A model generated the notes under the pieces. That model saw only the letters and a list, made by a program, of their open reading frames with translations. It made no database searches and had not been told where the DNA came from. 64,000 bases of DNA from Diphasiastrum complanatum (taxonomy: Eukaryota > Streptophyta > Lycopodiopsida > Lycopodiales > Lycopodiaceae), in the NCBI GenBank assembly GCA_029204225.1, contig CM055094.1:25971041-26035040 (forward strand). Reading direction: 5' to 3'. Each line of letters opens with the position of its first letter. Position 1 is the stretch's first letter. Position numbers and translations under genes: made by a program. This document shows, one piece after another, positions 47,994 through 63,385 of the stretch.

Positions 47994-48007
47994 CTTTGAG
48001 AGGGAGC
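47994..48007 (+). other. Copia polypurine tract
   Basis: TTTGAGAGGGAGC directly before the LTR start TGAAGAAACAAAG. Confidence 0.75.
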
Positions 48008-49055
48008 TGAAGAAACAAAGTGTTTCTGATTACAAAGCCTTGCTAGCTTTCAGCCCTTCACTCAAACGAACATGTTCGTGAGCTCAAACATATGAAGACA
48101 CAAAACACAAAGAGTTTCGCTAACATGAAAGTCAACGGAGACGAAGATGAATGGGTCGCGAACACGAACGGTTCGCGAACACGAAGGATCCACGAATGAG
48201 TTTCCTTTGCGGTCCAGCATGAGAGAAAGGCAGACGAGGTAAACGAAACCAACGGTGGAAACGAGACCCGTTCTGTTCTCATGCTCCTAGGAGTACCACC
48301 AGAGATCACACAAGTACCCAGAAGTACAAAGATCTGACCTGATGGCATGACGTCAACAAATACTTCCCAGGTCATGGCTAATCTGCCACTCTTGTAAGTC
48401 TTTGGTTAGTTGTAGATGCTTAATCAGCCTAATCTTATATTTGCACAAAGAGACCGTACTTACTGAATTATACTCGACACATATCAGAACATGATACATA
48501 GAGTGTAACTAAGAGAAGAGACACCCAAGAAGAAGTCTGATGCTAGTAAGCAATCAAGACGAACACGGACATAAGCTCCACCTGCGTGTAAGAAGATAAT
48601 TCTGTCTAGGATCGGAAGATCCAATTTGTCCGCTAGTGAAACGAGACTACTACTTGTGAGAGAGTCGTGCTTCTCTCACGCCAACACACTGCGTGGATTC
48701 GCATGCAGTGCCTTGAAGAAATCAGAGAAAATCAATGTAGATTATTTTTCTGGTTGTGTCTGATCTTGGATGTCGATTGCTTATGCTGTTTATTTTAATA
48801 TGTCTGAGTTTTCTTGTCCCCTTTGAATTTCGCACCTTGGTTGAAATGAAGTCGAATGCTATATTAATTTTAAGAACGTAGATCAGTAGTACCTGACTAC
48901 AATCCTCTGGAGGATTGTAGGAGTGTTTCAGTTGGCAGTGCCCAGTGAACGCATCTGAACTCCATCCGAATCTCAAAAGAGAGTCGTGAATGTTTCATGA
49001 ATTTTCTTCTCACGATTTTCATCATTCGTATCGGAGCACCGCTCGACTCCCAACA
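48008..49055 (+). repeat. Copia 3' LTR
   Basis: TGAAGAAACAAAG ... CTCCCAACA, 1048 bp, full length. Its last about 880 bp match the 5' LTR. Confidence 0.92.
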
Positions 49056-50160
49056 GGAACATATTATCCACAACATTAGTTGACATGTTAGAACTTGAGA
49101 CAATGCACTTGTCATATTGATAAGATAAGCTCTGATACCGATGTTTAAAACTATGGGAATAAACATCCAACATCATGGTTCTGATACCAGTTGGTGGTAA
49201 GAACCTATGCTGGTCAGAACTTGAGGTAGTACATTATCATAATGATAAGATAAGCTCTAAACCAATGTTGGAAAGTTCTCAGAGATTGTTTAGATCTATG
49301 GTAGGTCATAAGTGACCTATATTGATGGACTTAAAGAACTATAGTTTTGATTAGATGCGGAAGAGCATTATAGTTCTCAAAATTAGCTGTGCAACCCTGA
49401 TTTATCTATGTGACATAGAGTGTTTAGTGCATTGCAGAGATATGTTGAGAGACACCTATTTACAAGATGATGTACTATGTTTGGATCACACTAAACTAAG
49501 GTTCAACGTTACGAAATGGATCAAGCAAGAATTATTCTAAATATAAATTAGAATCACTTGTGGTCTAGTATGAAGACACAATCACTCCTAGAAATAGAGC
49601 TACTGATTAAACACATGTAAAAGACAAAATTAATCAAGTGTTTGAGGTGTCATAGACCACCATGCACTGGCTTGTAGAATTGAATGTCAAATTCTCTTTA
49701 AAAACAGAGATAGGTTGATTTTGCCCTTCAAAGATAGTTAAACTACGAACTAAATTTGACTAACTCAGATGTAGATGTATTGAGGTGGAGAGAATGAGCT
49801 AGGCTCTTCGTATGGTTAGATAATTCTGAACTAAGGTTTAGAATTATTGTATTTTAGGCAATAATCATTTTGCTACATTGATAGGACTACTTGTGGTTTA
49901 TTAACATGTCGTCACTCTAGATAGAGCTTAATATTTAGACATGTAGTAGAACATTCATGATAAATAGAATCCAAAAGTACAAGCGCAAATGTTATAAACT
50001 AGAATATCATAGTTGATAAATCAGAACATGAATAATAGTGTTTGAGGTGTCAATGACCACCATGTACTGAAATGATTGAGTCTAACGCTAGTCATTCATT
50101 CATAAGAAATTGAACTACATTGAAGTACTAAACAATGACCAACAATTTGCAAAATTGAAG
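49056..50160. other. Decayed LTR-like sequence with two inverted primer-like sites
   Basis: On the minus strand TGGTATCAGAACC (complement of 49175-49187) and CGGTATCAGAGC (near 49128-49140) resemble initiator-Met primer sites. GTGTTTGAGGTGTCA-GACCACCATG occurs at about 49638 and 50039, hinting at duplicated LTR-like text. No coding part is left. Confidence 0.4.
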
Positions 50161-51020
50161 TGATGGGGGACTCAAATGAATCACGTACATTAAATGGTTT
50201 AAATGCACATTACAATATTACATCATAATAGAACACTAAAAAATCACTAATGAATAGAACCATTAGCTACCGAAAGAATGCTATAGAAAACATGAATTTA
50301 TAGCAGATGTAGTAGCTTCTCATGGAAGTTGTTGTGTCACCTCCCTACAACGTTATCCTATGTACAATATTTTTAGCTATCATCCATGCTTTTTGCAAAT
50401 GGACTCATTGCTTGATGGAATCAAAGACAATCGTTAAAACTAATCCCCTTTAAATACATTTTTACACAACTTGTCGTAAACCAAAGATAGGCTTGATGGT
50501 ATGAGTATCTTGCACATTTTCATTGTAACAACACTGAGTATATCTATGACGGTTGCCAAGTGAAGATCTTCTAGATTCGGTTGCATGCACCAAAAAGGAC
50601 GATTGTGGAGCCAAACCACCCAACCAACTGGAAACTGAGAGTCAAATCCCAATTAGCTTCACTCTGGAGCCATAGTGATCGAAGACACGCGAGGAGATGA
50701 TCCTAGCAACTGGAACTGAAAAATAGGTGAGGTAGATGGGCAGGTTCCTATAGGTATATATAAGCCCCCAAGGCCAAGTTTTGACATTCTGCGAGTAAAA
50801 TTTTTGCGATTTTCTTCTACCCATGATCCAACAAAATGGTAGCATATGGTATGCTACTCTTTTTATGCCACTACATGACTTTTTAAAAACAAGAATTGTG
50901 TTTTGATGCATACTTAAAAATTTGACTATCCATCAAATTTTAAATAGGTCCATCACAAAATAATTTGTTACTCTATAAATAAAGGTTTACTTTCATTAAA
51001 ATAAAAACTGTTTATAAAGT
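50161..51020. other. Unassigned AT-rich sequence
   Basis: No gene or repeat recognised. Confidence 0.45.
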
Positions 51021-51027
51021 TGTAAAA

Positions 51028-51627
51028 GCTAGCATGCCAGCGTGCTAGCTTGCAGATTTTTTGTTTAAAAAAAATAAAGTCCTTTTGAAGAACTTTTTGA
51101 AAAAATAAATTTCTTTATGGAGCTGATTTGGGTAGCATGCCGGTGTGCTAGCTGACTAAATTATAAAATAGAATAACTATTTTGACACATTTGAGAACTA
51201 AATTTTGAGTAAAAACATTATTTCAGAATATTTTCTTTAATCTCCAAACATAATAAGTAGACATGCTAAGTAAAACAACTATAAAAAAAATTGCAACTTT
51301 TAAAGATAGCACGTCGGTGTGCTATATAAAATGAGAAATTTTTTTGTAGCCTCCAAACATAGCACGCCGACATGCTATATAAAATGAGAAATTTTTTTGC
51401 AGCCTCCAAACATAGCATGCTAGTGTGCTAGGCTTGGCCGCCTGGGAATTTTTTTTTTTTTTTTCGGGCGGTCTCGCCTAGCACGCTGGCGTGCTATGTT
51501 TTGAGGCTGCAAAAATATTTATTCGAATTTTTTTTTACTTTGTGATATTTTTATTTATGTACCAAACCACATTCTTAATAATAAACATTGAAGTACTGGC
51601 ATACAAAGGGTAGCACACCATGTGCTA
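51028..51627. repeat. Array of an 18-base palindrome TAGCAYGCCGGYGTGCTA
   Basis: Seven copies at 51030, 51133, 51307, 51360, 51413, 51479 and 51611. Two are in identical 53-bp units (51307-51359 and 51360-51412). Copies at 51413 and 51479 sit in the arms of a 35-base stem (51399-51433 with 51476-51510) around a poly-T loop. No ORF. Function unknown. Confidence 0.88.
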
Positions 51628-52077
51628 GATTTTGGTTGAATCATGACAAGAAAGAAACTCGCAAAATGCCAAGGCCCCCAGGGCCTAGAAATATTTCCAA
51701 ATCCAACCGAATTACTTTTGATCTCTTTTACATGTATAGAAAGCTCTTAGATGCTATGCACTAGCTCTACATGTCCTAATGGGTATGCTTGGGCCATCAT
51801 AAAGTTATTAATTACATTTATGGCCTAGTCCAGAATGGCAAGGCATAACTAATAAACATGTACACTGGAGTATCGAATATCCACGTCAAGGATTATTTCG
51901 AGTCCTCTAAATTGGACATGGACGCAACAATATCCCTAGTCTTAAGAATGTTGTGATAGATGCACTTAATCCCAGGTCACAAGCCATGGCTATCGACATA
52001 ATGAGGACTACATGTATGTTTGATCTTTGTATGTACATCTCTTATACTTTGGCCAATGGTTTATGATGTGAAGGCCA

Positions 52078-52220
52078 TTATAAGCAAACTTCATGATGCT
52101 CATTTTTTCACTCATCCTGGTATAACCAAAACCTATAATCTTTAAAGCTCAACCTACTACTCTCCTCAAATGTGACATGATGTAATTCAAGTGATAAACA
52201 AATTTCAGATCCTTCAAATT
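52078..52220 (+). pseudogene. Possible gypsy integrase zinc-finger trace
   Basis: One frame reads ISKLHDAHFFTHPGITKTYNL, stop, SSTYYSPQM, stop, HDVI. This resembles the H-H half of a gypsy integrase zinc finger (HxxxxxxHPG..KT and YYWPxM). The Cys pair is not found. Weak. Confidence 0.3.
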
Positions 52221-55200
52221 TTGTTCCAAAGAATATTTATGATGACTATGTGATTCTTATTCCAGCGATAACTTTAGATTTAAGGAAGATTCAAAGCATA
52301 AGCGATACTATTACAAACTTAATGATTCAATGGTATTGGATAAAGCTGATGCAACATGGCAATTAAAAGAAGACTTATAGAATAATCTTGAGCTTCTACA
52401 ATACATCACCTTTTTAAAAATCTAGAGTACTAGGTCTTCTTTCAAGGGATGACTTAGAATACTCTTTTGTAAGCTTTACATTCTCTCTTTATGTTGAGTG
52501 AGAACTACATCATAAGCTTGGTTTTAACTAATGTTGTGTGGGTATTTGATGTTTTTTTTTATTGTTGGCGATTCTAGATATTTACTCTAAGTTTATTTTA
52601 TAATCGTGGGTTCTAAATATTTGATGGTTCTTTCATTTTTTATACCCAACTAGTCATTGTTCCATAGAAAATAGTTTGAAGAGCCAATTCTCAATAGCTC
52701 AAGGTACTTGTGCTTATAGAAATGACAATTATATATAGTTCAAGGTATCAATCTAGTGAATTCATGGATTATCTGTCGGCTATCAATCCATGTGTAAAAG
52801 AAAGTAAATCAGTATGCAAAAATTCAGAATTCTATGTTGAATGAAATTTGATTCTGGTTATCAATTCATGTGCAAAATTTGCATGGAAAAATTCAAAATG
52901 TCAACTTGTAGGCACAATATCTACCTAGCATAGCTATAGACTGTCTCAATTTTTCAAAAATTCCTTATATCAATTAGTTCATAGGGGCTAGTGCCCTCAA
53001 ATCCCATAAACAAATGGCTTTTTCAAAGTTTTGGCATGGATCTATATATAGATTGTACGAATAAATATCTTTCTACACCCCTTGTAAGCATGCATATAAC
53101 TTTGATTGGGCTCCACCAACAAAAATCAAATAATAGGAGGGTTTTTGAGGATAACCTAATGTAGTTGGCGAAGTCTTATATAGTAGAAAACTCCACATTT
53201 AAATAATTTTTAATTGTGGTTTTAAGAAAACAAGTGCCAAATTTTTTTCGAGATCCCTCAAATTTTCCTTTTAACATTAAAAAAAGAATGATAATTGTCC
53301 CTAGAGCATTGAAGTTTGCATAATTTTGGTCAACTAGATTAGGAGATAGGCTAAATGACATAGTGGTGCATAAAACCAAGGTAAAAATGCTCCTTGGTGG
53401 CTAATGTCTTATTGACACTAAGACTTGTTTCATAATCAAATTGCAACACATATCTTCCTCTACGTTGCCTACCTACATTAGTCAATGTTTAAAAACTGGA
53501 CCCCCCCTTTTAGACTGCACTTATTTTGCTATTGTGCAGCGCATGACATGGCACTTTTCTTTGTCATGTAAGAGTACTTCAAGGGCATCTTCTGGGCCCG
53601 ACCTCACTACTTGCCAAGTTGAGTTTACATTGGCAACTTTAGATCGATGGACCACTTACAACAAGGAGACATATGTGTCAATCCTAAAGCATAATTCTAT
53701 TTACATTTACAATGCAATTTGAAGATACAGTGGTCCATGGGCATATATTGGAGTTGGCATGGCACTCATGGTAGGTAGAGTACTCCTCAAATGGGGGCCA
53801 TAACATGTGATGAGCAAAGGGACATTTTTTTGGTATGGGCAAAGGGACTTACCTTGAGTTTATGTAATCCCAAGTCAAGCTAACAATGAGAATGGCCAAA
53901 ATTTTTCGATTGCATAAACTGAAATAATTTTTTAGTTATTGCAAGAAATTGTCCTCTTTGCTAATGACCTTGGCTACATTTATGTTTGGCCTCAATATTT
54001 ATAAGTCAAAAAGTACTAGTACAACATGTACAAGAATGTAAAGGGTTTTTAATTTTTTGCTCAACCATTAGAAAAACAAATATTGTGATACTCTTTATCC
54101 AACATTTGAGCACTAAAACTATGATAAACTGTGATATGCAGACTTGACTCGTATAATTTTTTTTTATACCAGTCAGGTCTACGTATCATAATTTTCTCAC
54201 AAATTTAATACCAGTCGGGTATCAATATGAGGAGATACATGAGTTGTAGACTAGTATAAAACGAGTTGGTATCATAAAGGTAATACTAGCTGATTATCCA
54301 CCCGGGTATATATATGTACAAATTGCTAAAAATTCTTTTCTAAAAATGGTAATACACAATTTGAGATGTATTTTTTTTTTGAAATGTACTTTTTCTAAAA
54401 CTAAATATATACTACTATTGATACCAAGGCAAAAATCCCTAAAATCCCTCGAGCCCGGATATCAACATGAACATTAAGATAGTTAATATTGGGGGATCCG
54501 GTTTAGAAAATCATATACGGGCTAGGTATGTTCGATGATACCATTGCTGATCTCAGTCCGGCACCTATATACCCACCCTGGTCCAAACGATTGGAGTCCA
54601 AGATCAAAGACAATTTATAGGATGCCATTATGGTTTCTCTTACATGGAATGCTGAATCCCTAAATGTGTGCAATCTAGAATAGACTTTTTGCATATCTTG
54701 TACATGTACTTTTGACTACTATACTCAGTATTGTCTAGAGTATGATAAACTTGAGAATATATAGCTCAAATAATGTTCTCCAGTGATAGAAATATACTTT
54801 GGTCACCATTATTTTCTACTTTTGTGTTTTTATCCAGATTGAATAACGTATTGAGTTATACCCTTAAGTAACATTCTTCAGGGTTGGATAATATATTGAT
54901 TGCCTCAAACATGAAGTGGTTAGTGTTAATTTTAACCAAAAGCTTCTTAAAAACATAGACCTTTCATATGTTTTTTTGGGAACATGTGGCCATTTGAAAC
55001 CCTACATTTTTTTATTTGGCAGCGTTGGGTCTAGATACGATATTAAAAAAAGCAGCATAATATCATAAGAGTACGAGGTTTTTGAGATATAATATTGCTC
55101 ATATCTATTTTTCAAGGTAAATAGGCACTACACTAGCATTTTTAATGGAGACTAATATTTCAATATTGTCAGGTTGTGACATTGACACTAACTGGGAGTA

Positions 55201-56560
55201 TGAAGCAAAGCCTAAAATTTTCACATAAATTATTTTATTCTAACATAGTTGTTTGTGTGGGTGGACGAAGGTGACTATGCTCCTCTCAACTTAGCAATAT
55301 GCTTTAGATTGGGCTTAACTTGGTTACATTGTAGTATGATGCATGAATTATGTTTTCTCTAATTTTGTCTCTTATTGTGTTTTGAAAGATTAGCATATTG
55401 GAACCATACTTATTTACTCAATTGACATTTGCTAAGCCATGCTTTTACCTTTAAGCTTAAAAAACATGGATGCATGCTTTAGATGTGTTACATAGATATT
55501 TCTAAGACACATGTTGTTATTTGATGTCACACAATGATTTATTTAGTTATTTGTGAACATTTGAAACACATATACACACTTTTGGTTTTTTGTCATCTTA
55601 AAAGAAAAATTTGCATAGCCTAGGTTCCACCTTAGGCACTTCCTTAGCTAAAGAAGAAAAATCGATTAATCTACAATTTTAACTAAAAATTGGAGAATGT
55701 CTACTTTAAGCTTTGATGTTAGGGTGATCATTGCTAAACATATCCGTGCCTCAAGCTCGATGTGATTTCTTTGCTTAATCTTTATTTTCACCTGTGAAAG
55801 CACATTAGTCTTTGTTATTGGTGGCATTAATATGCTAGAGCATGGCTCTTCTTAGTTTCAGCATCGATGCACTCCATGCACCATGCTACGGAGTGCGGTG
55901 GTGCAATCCTTAACATTGCAATCCTTGGTCAATTTTTTTCCTTGGTAACCAAGCCGCAAATGCACTCCCTGACATGGTGCATATTAGGGAGTGCATGAGA
56001 TGTTGAAATTAAGTGGAGCCACTAGAGTACACCTAGTTTATTATCGTTCCTATCAAAGGTCTCCCTGTGTGGTTTGCCAAATCGGATTTGGGTGCTATTC
56101 TTCACTAGCATTTTTTACATTATTGGTAGACTGTCTTGCCCTTAGAAACCGATAATTGTCCCTTGAGACTGGATGGTTATTTCCAATATGTGAGTGATGT
56201 CTAACATTAATTCTTGAGAAGAGGTGCTACGTGTTTATCTATTGACAATCACTAATTGGTACCATGAGACTTCTTCTTCTAATATAGCGTACAATACTCA
56301 GTACTAAAAGAATTCTAGAGGCCGTCTTTCCACACACACACACAAAATGTATAGAAGGAAATCTAAAAGCACATGGAGTGCTTACTTACTCCTCACTGGG
56401 CCATGCCAATAATGGAATATTTGTACTAGTTTTTAAGGCCCAGGAATGATTGACATGTGCCACCAAGCTTGATACATACATGCTTGCTAATGGATAACAC
56501 GATTTCACCCACTTTCCCAGCCTGGCCTGGCCTGCCCACCTACCTTTTAAAAAGGATTCC
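52221..56560. other. Unassigned AT-rich intergenic region upstream of alpha-tubulin
   Basis: No convincing gene. Small items only: TACCAGTCRGGT occurs twice (54171, 54213), and GGAGTGCA and its reverse recur at 55865-56000. A frame at 53441-53722 has no recognisable motif. Some of it may be old element sequence too decayed to name. Confidence 0.45.
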
Positions 56561-56589
56561 ACGGGGCAAGTAATATATCCTCTTTCACG

Positions 56590-57097
56590 TCCGTGTGAAT
56601 AGGGCTATAACGGAACCGGATTATAGTACTCCGCTTTCTAGTACTTTTTCACGCTCTCTTTGAGCTTTGTGTAAATGGAGCTTTTTGTGAGCTAGAAATG
56701 GGCGACCGGGTTTGTTTTGAGCTTAGTGTGAATGGGGATTTTAAGGAGCTCCATGAGATTGAGAATGGTTTGTGTTGGTTTTACACGGTGAATGGAGAGT
56801 TTTTTGCGCTGGATATTAGTTGTGCTGTGTGAACGCGGATTTGGAGATTTTTCTTTGCTTACATGTAAGAGACGAGGGATCGGTAGCTCTGCGTTTTTCG
56901 ATCGCTGCTCGCTGCTGCTGCTGCTGCTGCTGATCGCTTGCTTCTTCAGGCCTGTCGTTGAGAGCGTCCTTGACACGCTCTTGACGATCCACCGATCTGG
57001 TAGAGGTTGTGGTGTTTTGGTTTGATCAGGTTTTGTTTGGGCTTGATCGGGTTTTGGTTTGGTTTTCTGGTTCATTCTGTGCAAATTAAGCGAGAAA
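56590..57097 (+). promoter_or_regulatory. Alpha-tubulin upstream region and 5' leader
   Basis: Five imperfect copies of GTGTGAATGGNGNTTTT lie at 56593, 56668, 56725, 56786 and 56827, spaced 41-75 bp. (GCT)n at 56911-56932 and T/G-rich words (TTTTGGTTTGATC) follow before the ATG. A clear TATA box is not seen; TAATATATCC at 56570 is the best guess. The start site is unknown. Confidence 0.5.
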
Positions 57098-60442
<3,345 letters not shown>

Positions 60443-60700
60443 TAACATTCCTTTGAATTGTGGTGTACTCGTGCTCTGAAGACTCCTTGGGTAGAAAGTC
60501 TGTGACTGCAAAGACCGCACATTCTAGAAGGGTTTTAAGTTTGGTTTCCTCTAGCGCTAATTTTCCCTACGTCCAAATTTTCATTGTTCTTTGGCTTTCA
60601 TTTGTTAAAAAATTCAGCTTGTCAGTTTTGGGTTGTACGAAGGCAAATTATTGATAATCAGGCCTTTTGCCTTATTTGTACACTTTGTTGCTGGAATTTG
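60443..60700 (+). other. Probable alpha-tubulin 3' untranslated region
   Basis: T-rich sequence after the stop codon. No AATAAA is seen; plant poly(A) signals are loose, so the end is not fixed. Confidence 0.45.
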
Positions 60701-60802
60701 CGCTTATCTTCTATTCCTGAATACACATGATATCCAATTTCTAAGTGTTGAGGACGGTTTGTAGCTTTGTGAACTCAATATTTTTTATTATCATTCTGTG
60801 TT

Positions 60803-60867
60803 TCAACATTGCATTTTACTAGGTTTTCATGCCAACACTGCATTGTACTAGGTTTTCATTCCAACAT
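60803..60867. repeat. 30-bp tandem repeat
   Basis: Two and a bit copies of CAACAYTGCATTKTACTAGG-TTTTCAT. Confidence 0.8.
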
Positions 60868-61214
60868 CAGTAAAATTGAGTACTTGCGCAAGCTGTGTAA
60901 TTTGGCAACTACTTTGTTGGTACAGACTGTTGATAAAGTCTTTCTAGAGGTCACCCATGTGATTCTCAAAATGGCTCATGATGCTTTGACTGATAACTGA
61001 CTGAATACAGGGTTTGTGTGAATTAAAACTCAACATAGCCACGGTTAGTGGTATATGCCTCATTGATCAATGGGAAGCATTTCAGTACCTTAGATCTTGA
61101 CGGTATGAAAGATACCGATGCATGCTGAGAAATTCAACAAAAGAAGGCAAATCATCAACGGTTGCAAGACACTCATAAGTCATCAAGGCAGTTGATAATA
61201 GCAATGGATGATGA

Positions 61215-61400
61215 TAATTTATATATGCATGTGTATCTGTTTGTCTTTACATATATAAAAAAAGAAAAGTGGAAAGATTATAAGTTTTATATGCATGTGT
61301 ATCTGTGTGTCTTTACGTATATAAAAGCAGAGTGGAAAGATTATGATAAGTTATATATGCATGTGTACTTGTGTCTTTACATATTTAAAAGCAGTGGAAA
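61215..61400. repeat. Tandem repeat of about 70 bp, three copies
   Basis: Units share TTATATATGCATGTGTA-CTGTGTCTTTACATATATAAAA-GTGGAAAG. The in-phase frame gives a repeated YMHVYLCVFTYI text and is an artefact. Confidence 0.88.
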
Positions 61401-61930
61401 GTATTTTGTGTCTTCCTAATTAAGTATCAGTTTTCATTCTGTTCTTGATGCTGACCAGCTTTGTTTTTAATATAGTTTCTTGCAGCTCTTACCTAATAAA
61501 TCATACTATTGTCTGAAGTATTTAACATTATGATGCATGTAAGAGATTATAGGAACAAACATGTGAGACACGTGTATATAAGAAGATTTATTTGAAGTTC
61601 CCTCACAATAGCTGATTTGGATAGAGTTGGTTGGTTCTGTGCCCACAAAAGCTTAGGCTCAAATCCTACTTGCTACATGAGTGGACACTTCTCTCCAAAC
61701 TTGACCTTATCTATCTATAAATGTAGTTTACACACACATGCTATTGCAATTAATAATCAATGAAAAGAAAGATACATTGGTAGGAACGAGTCCATCCATG
61801 TGCACGCCCCACCTACCTTTGGGTGCATGCATGTGCTTACACCGGAATACCTCTCTCTCTCTCTCACACACACACACACAAATACTCACCAATACTTTGT
61901 TTTGAATTCGAGCAATGTGATGGCTGAAAT
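61401..61930. other. Unassigned intergenic sequence
   Basis: Short CT and CA runs at 61853-61880; no gene. Confidence 0.45.
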
Positions 61931-62150
61931 GTTGTTGCCTCCAAATGGAAGAGAATTTTTTGCAGGTTTTTCATAAAACAAAAAAGGCGAACTTTGATAA
62001 GGAGTGATATGTCATAAAAGTTGAAATCTCTCATTGAAAAAAAAAAAACCATAGCATTTAACGTGCTGTGTAGTCTCCAATTGGAAGAGTTTGTTGCAGT
62101 TTTTTCATAAGACAAAAGGCCAAAGATATTCAGAAGATTGGCATAGATAT
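61930..62150. repeat. Diverged direct duplication
   Basis: Blocks with TTGGAAGAG-TTTGCAG-TTTTTTCATAA-ACAAAA-GGC occur at about 61943-61990 and 62078-62120. Confidence 0.6.
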
Positions 62151-62337
62151 GACGCTTTTATACTCAATTGAAGTATGGATAACCATATTATATAAGAGTT
62201 CTTTTTGGGTTCAATGGAGTAATTAGAGAAGTTAAAGTTCTTTGAGGACGAATATTACTACGTGATGAATCTGTACTAGTAGAAGCGTTTTGAATCATTT
62301 ACCATAAACCAGAGTTGAGTTTTGTACTTTCAGGATT

Positions 62338-62817
62338 TTAATATGTACAACCAAGGCATGCTATGCCTCGCTTGAACTGCCGTAAATCATTGCTTTGGTT
62401 ATGGCTACTTGGTGAATTGTATTTGTATGTGGCTAGATTAGATAATGACTTTACAACCCAAATGCCAAGGCCGGTTTTCGCCACTCCTTTGATACTCGAA
62501 AAATTGACTAAGTTTTGCTCCTTTTTCTTGACTGTGGCGGTGGGGTGGATGTCATTGTTCATGGCCTTTTTTGGGCTAGATCGTGCAAGGGATTGCACAG
62601 ATTTGGTTCTCTTTTTTTGTTTTTTGATTCTTCTCCATTGGGCTTTGTTAACGATGTTCCACCTCTTGCCGAGATAACTAGTTGCACCTTTGGTTCTGGA
62701 CTCTGGAGTAATTGTTTTCATTGCTCTTGCACTTTTCTCTTTCTCCTTAATCTTTTCCTCCATTAAGTCACGTTTTATGTCCTGTGCTCTAGATGCTTTG
62801 CACTTTAGACCTGTGCA
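62338..62817 (-). other. Unrecognised Lys/Arg-rich open stretch
   Basis: On the minus strand a frame runs unbroken from inside the duplicated block at 62913 to 62338. The part outside the duplication has a charged, coiled-coil-like text (DLMEEKIKEKEKSARAMK, WRRIKKQKKRTK) and ends GIACLGCTY. Its ATG lies in the repeat, so a real start is doubtful. I do not recognise a family; it may be a broken exon or element part. Confidence 0.2.
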
Positions 62818-63343
62818 GGAGGACTGCATGAAGAGATGTGATCTATATATAGTTGACCTGCATGGGGGCTGTCTTAAGATCAGTTTGATGTATTCAAGTG
62901 CCTCACCTCTCATAGCACCAATTTAATGTCTACTGCTTTTCCTGCATCCATACCACCTCCTCAGAACACCAATCCACCAATCCAACATCAGTGAGGAATG
63001 AGGGTGAGGAAGGAGGAGGCCGATGGAGTGCAGGAGCACCGATGATGGAGGAGGAGCACAAATGACGAAGGAGGAGCATCGATGGAAAGTGTAGGAGCAC
63101 AGATGACGAAGGAGGAGCACAGATGAGGAAGGAGGAGCATCGATGAAAGGAGGGTAATTTGAATTTGGAGTGGGGTATGGGCCCATTAGATGCATGCATG
63201 GGAAGGAGGGCCATGCATCCTTCTTCCCATACATGCATCATTTTTTTTTTGATTTTTAGTTAGAAAAATGTGTATGCAGCATGGGTGAGGGGAGGAAGAT
63301 GTATGGGTCCCCACCATGCATACAAAAGTGTATGTAAGTTTAT

Positions 63344-63385
<42 letters not shown>

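Noticed and set aside
61162-61419. Repeated YMHVYLCVFTYI peptide
   Set aside because: It is the in-phase reading of a 70-bp tandem repeat, not a conserved protein repeat.
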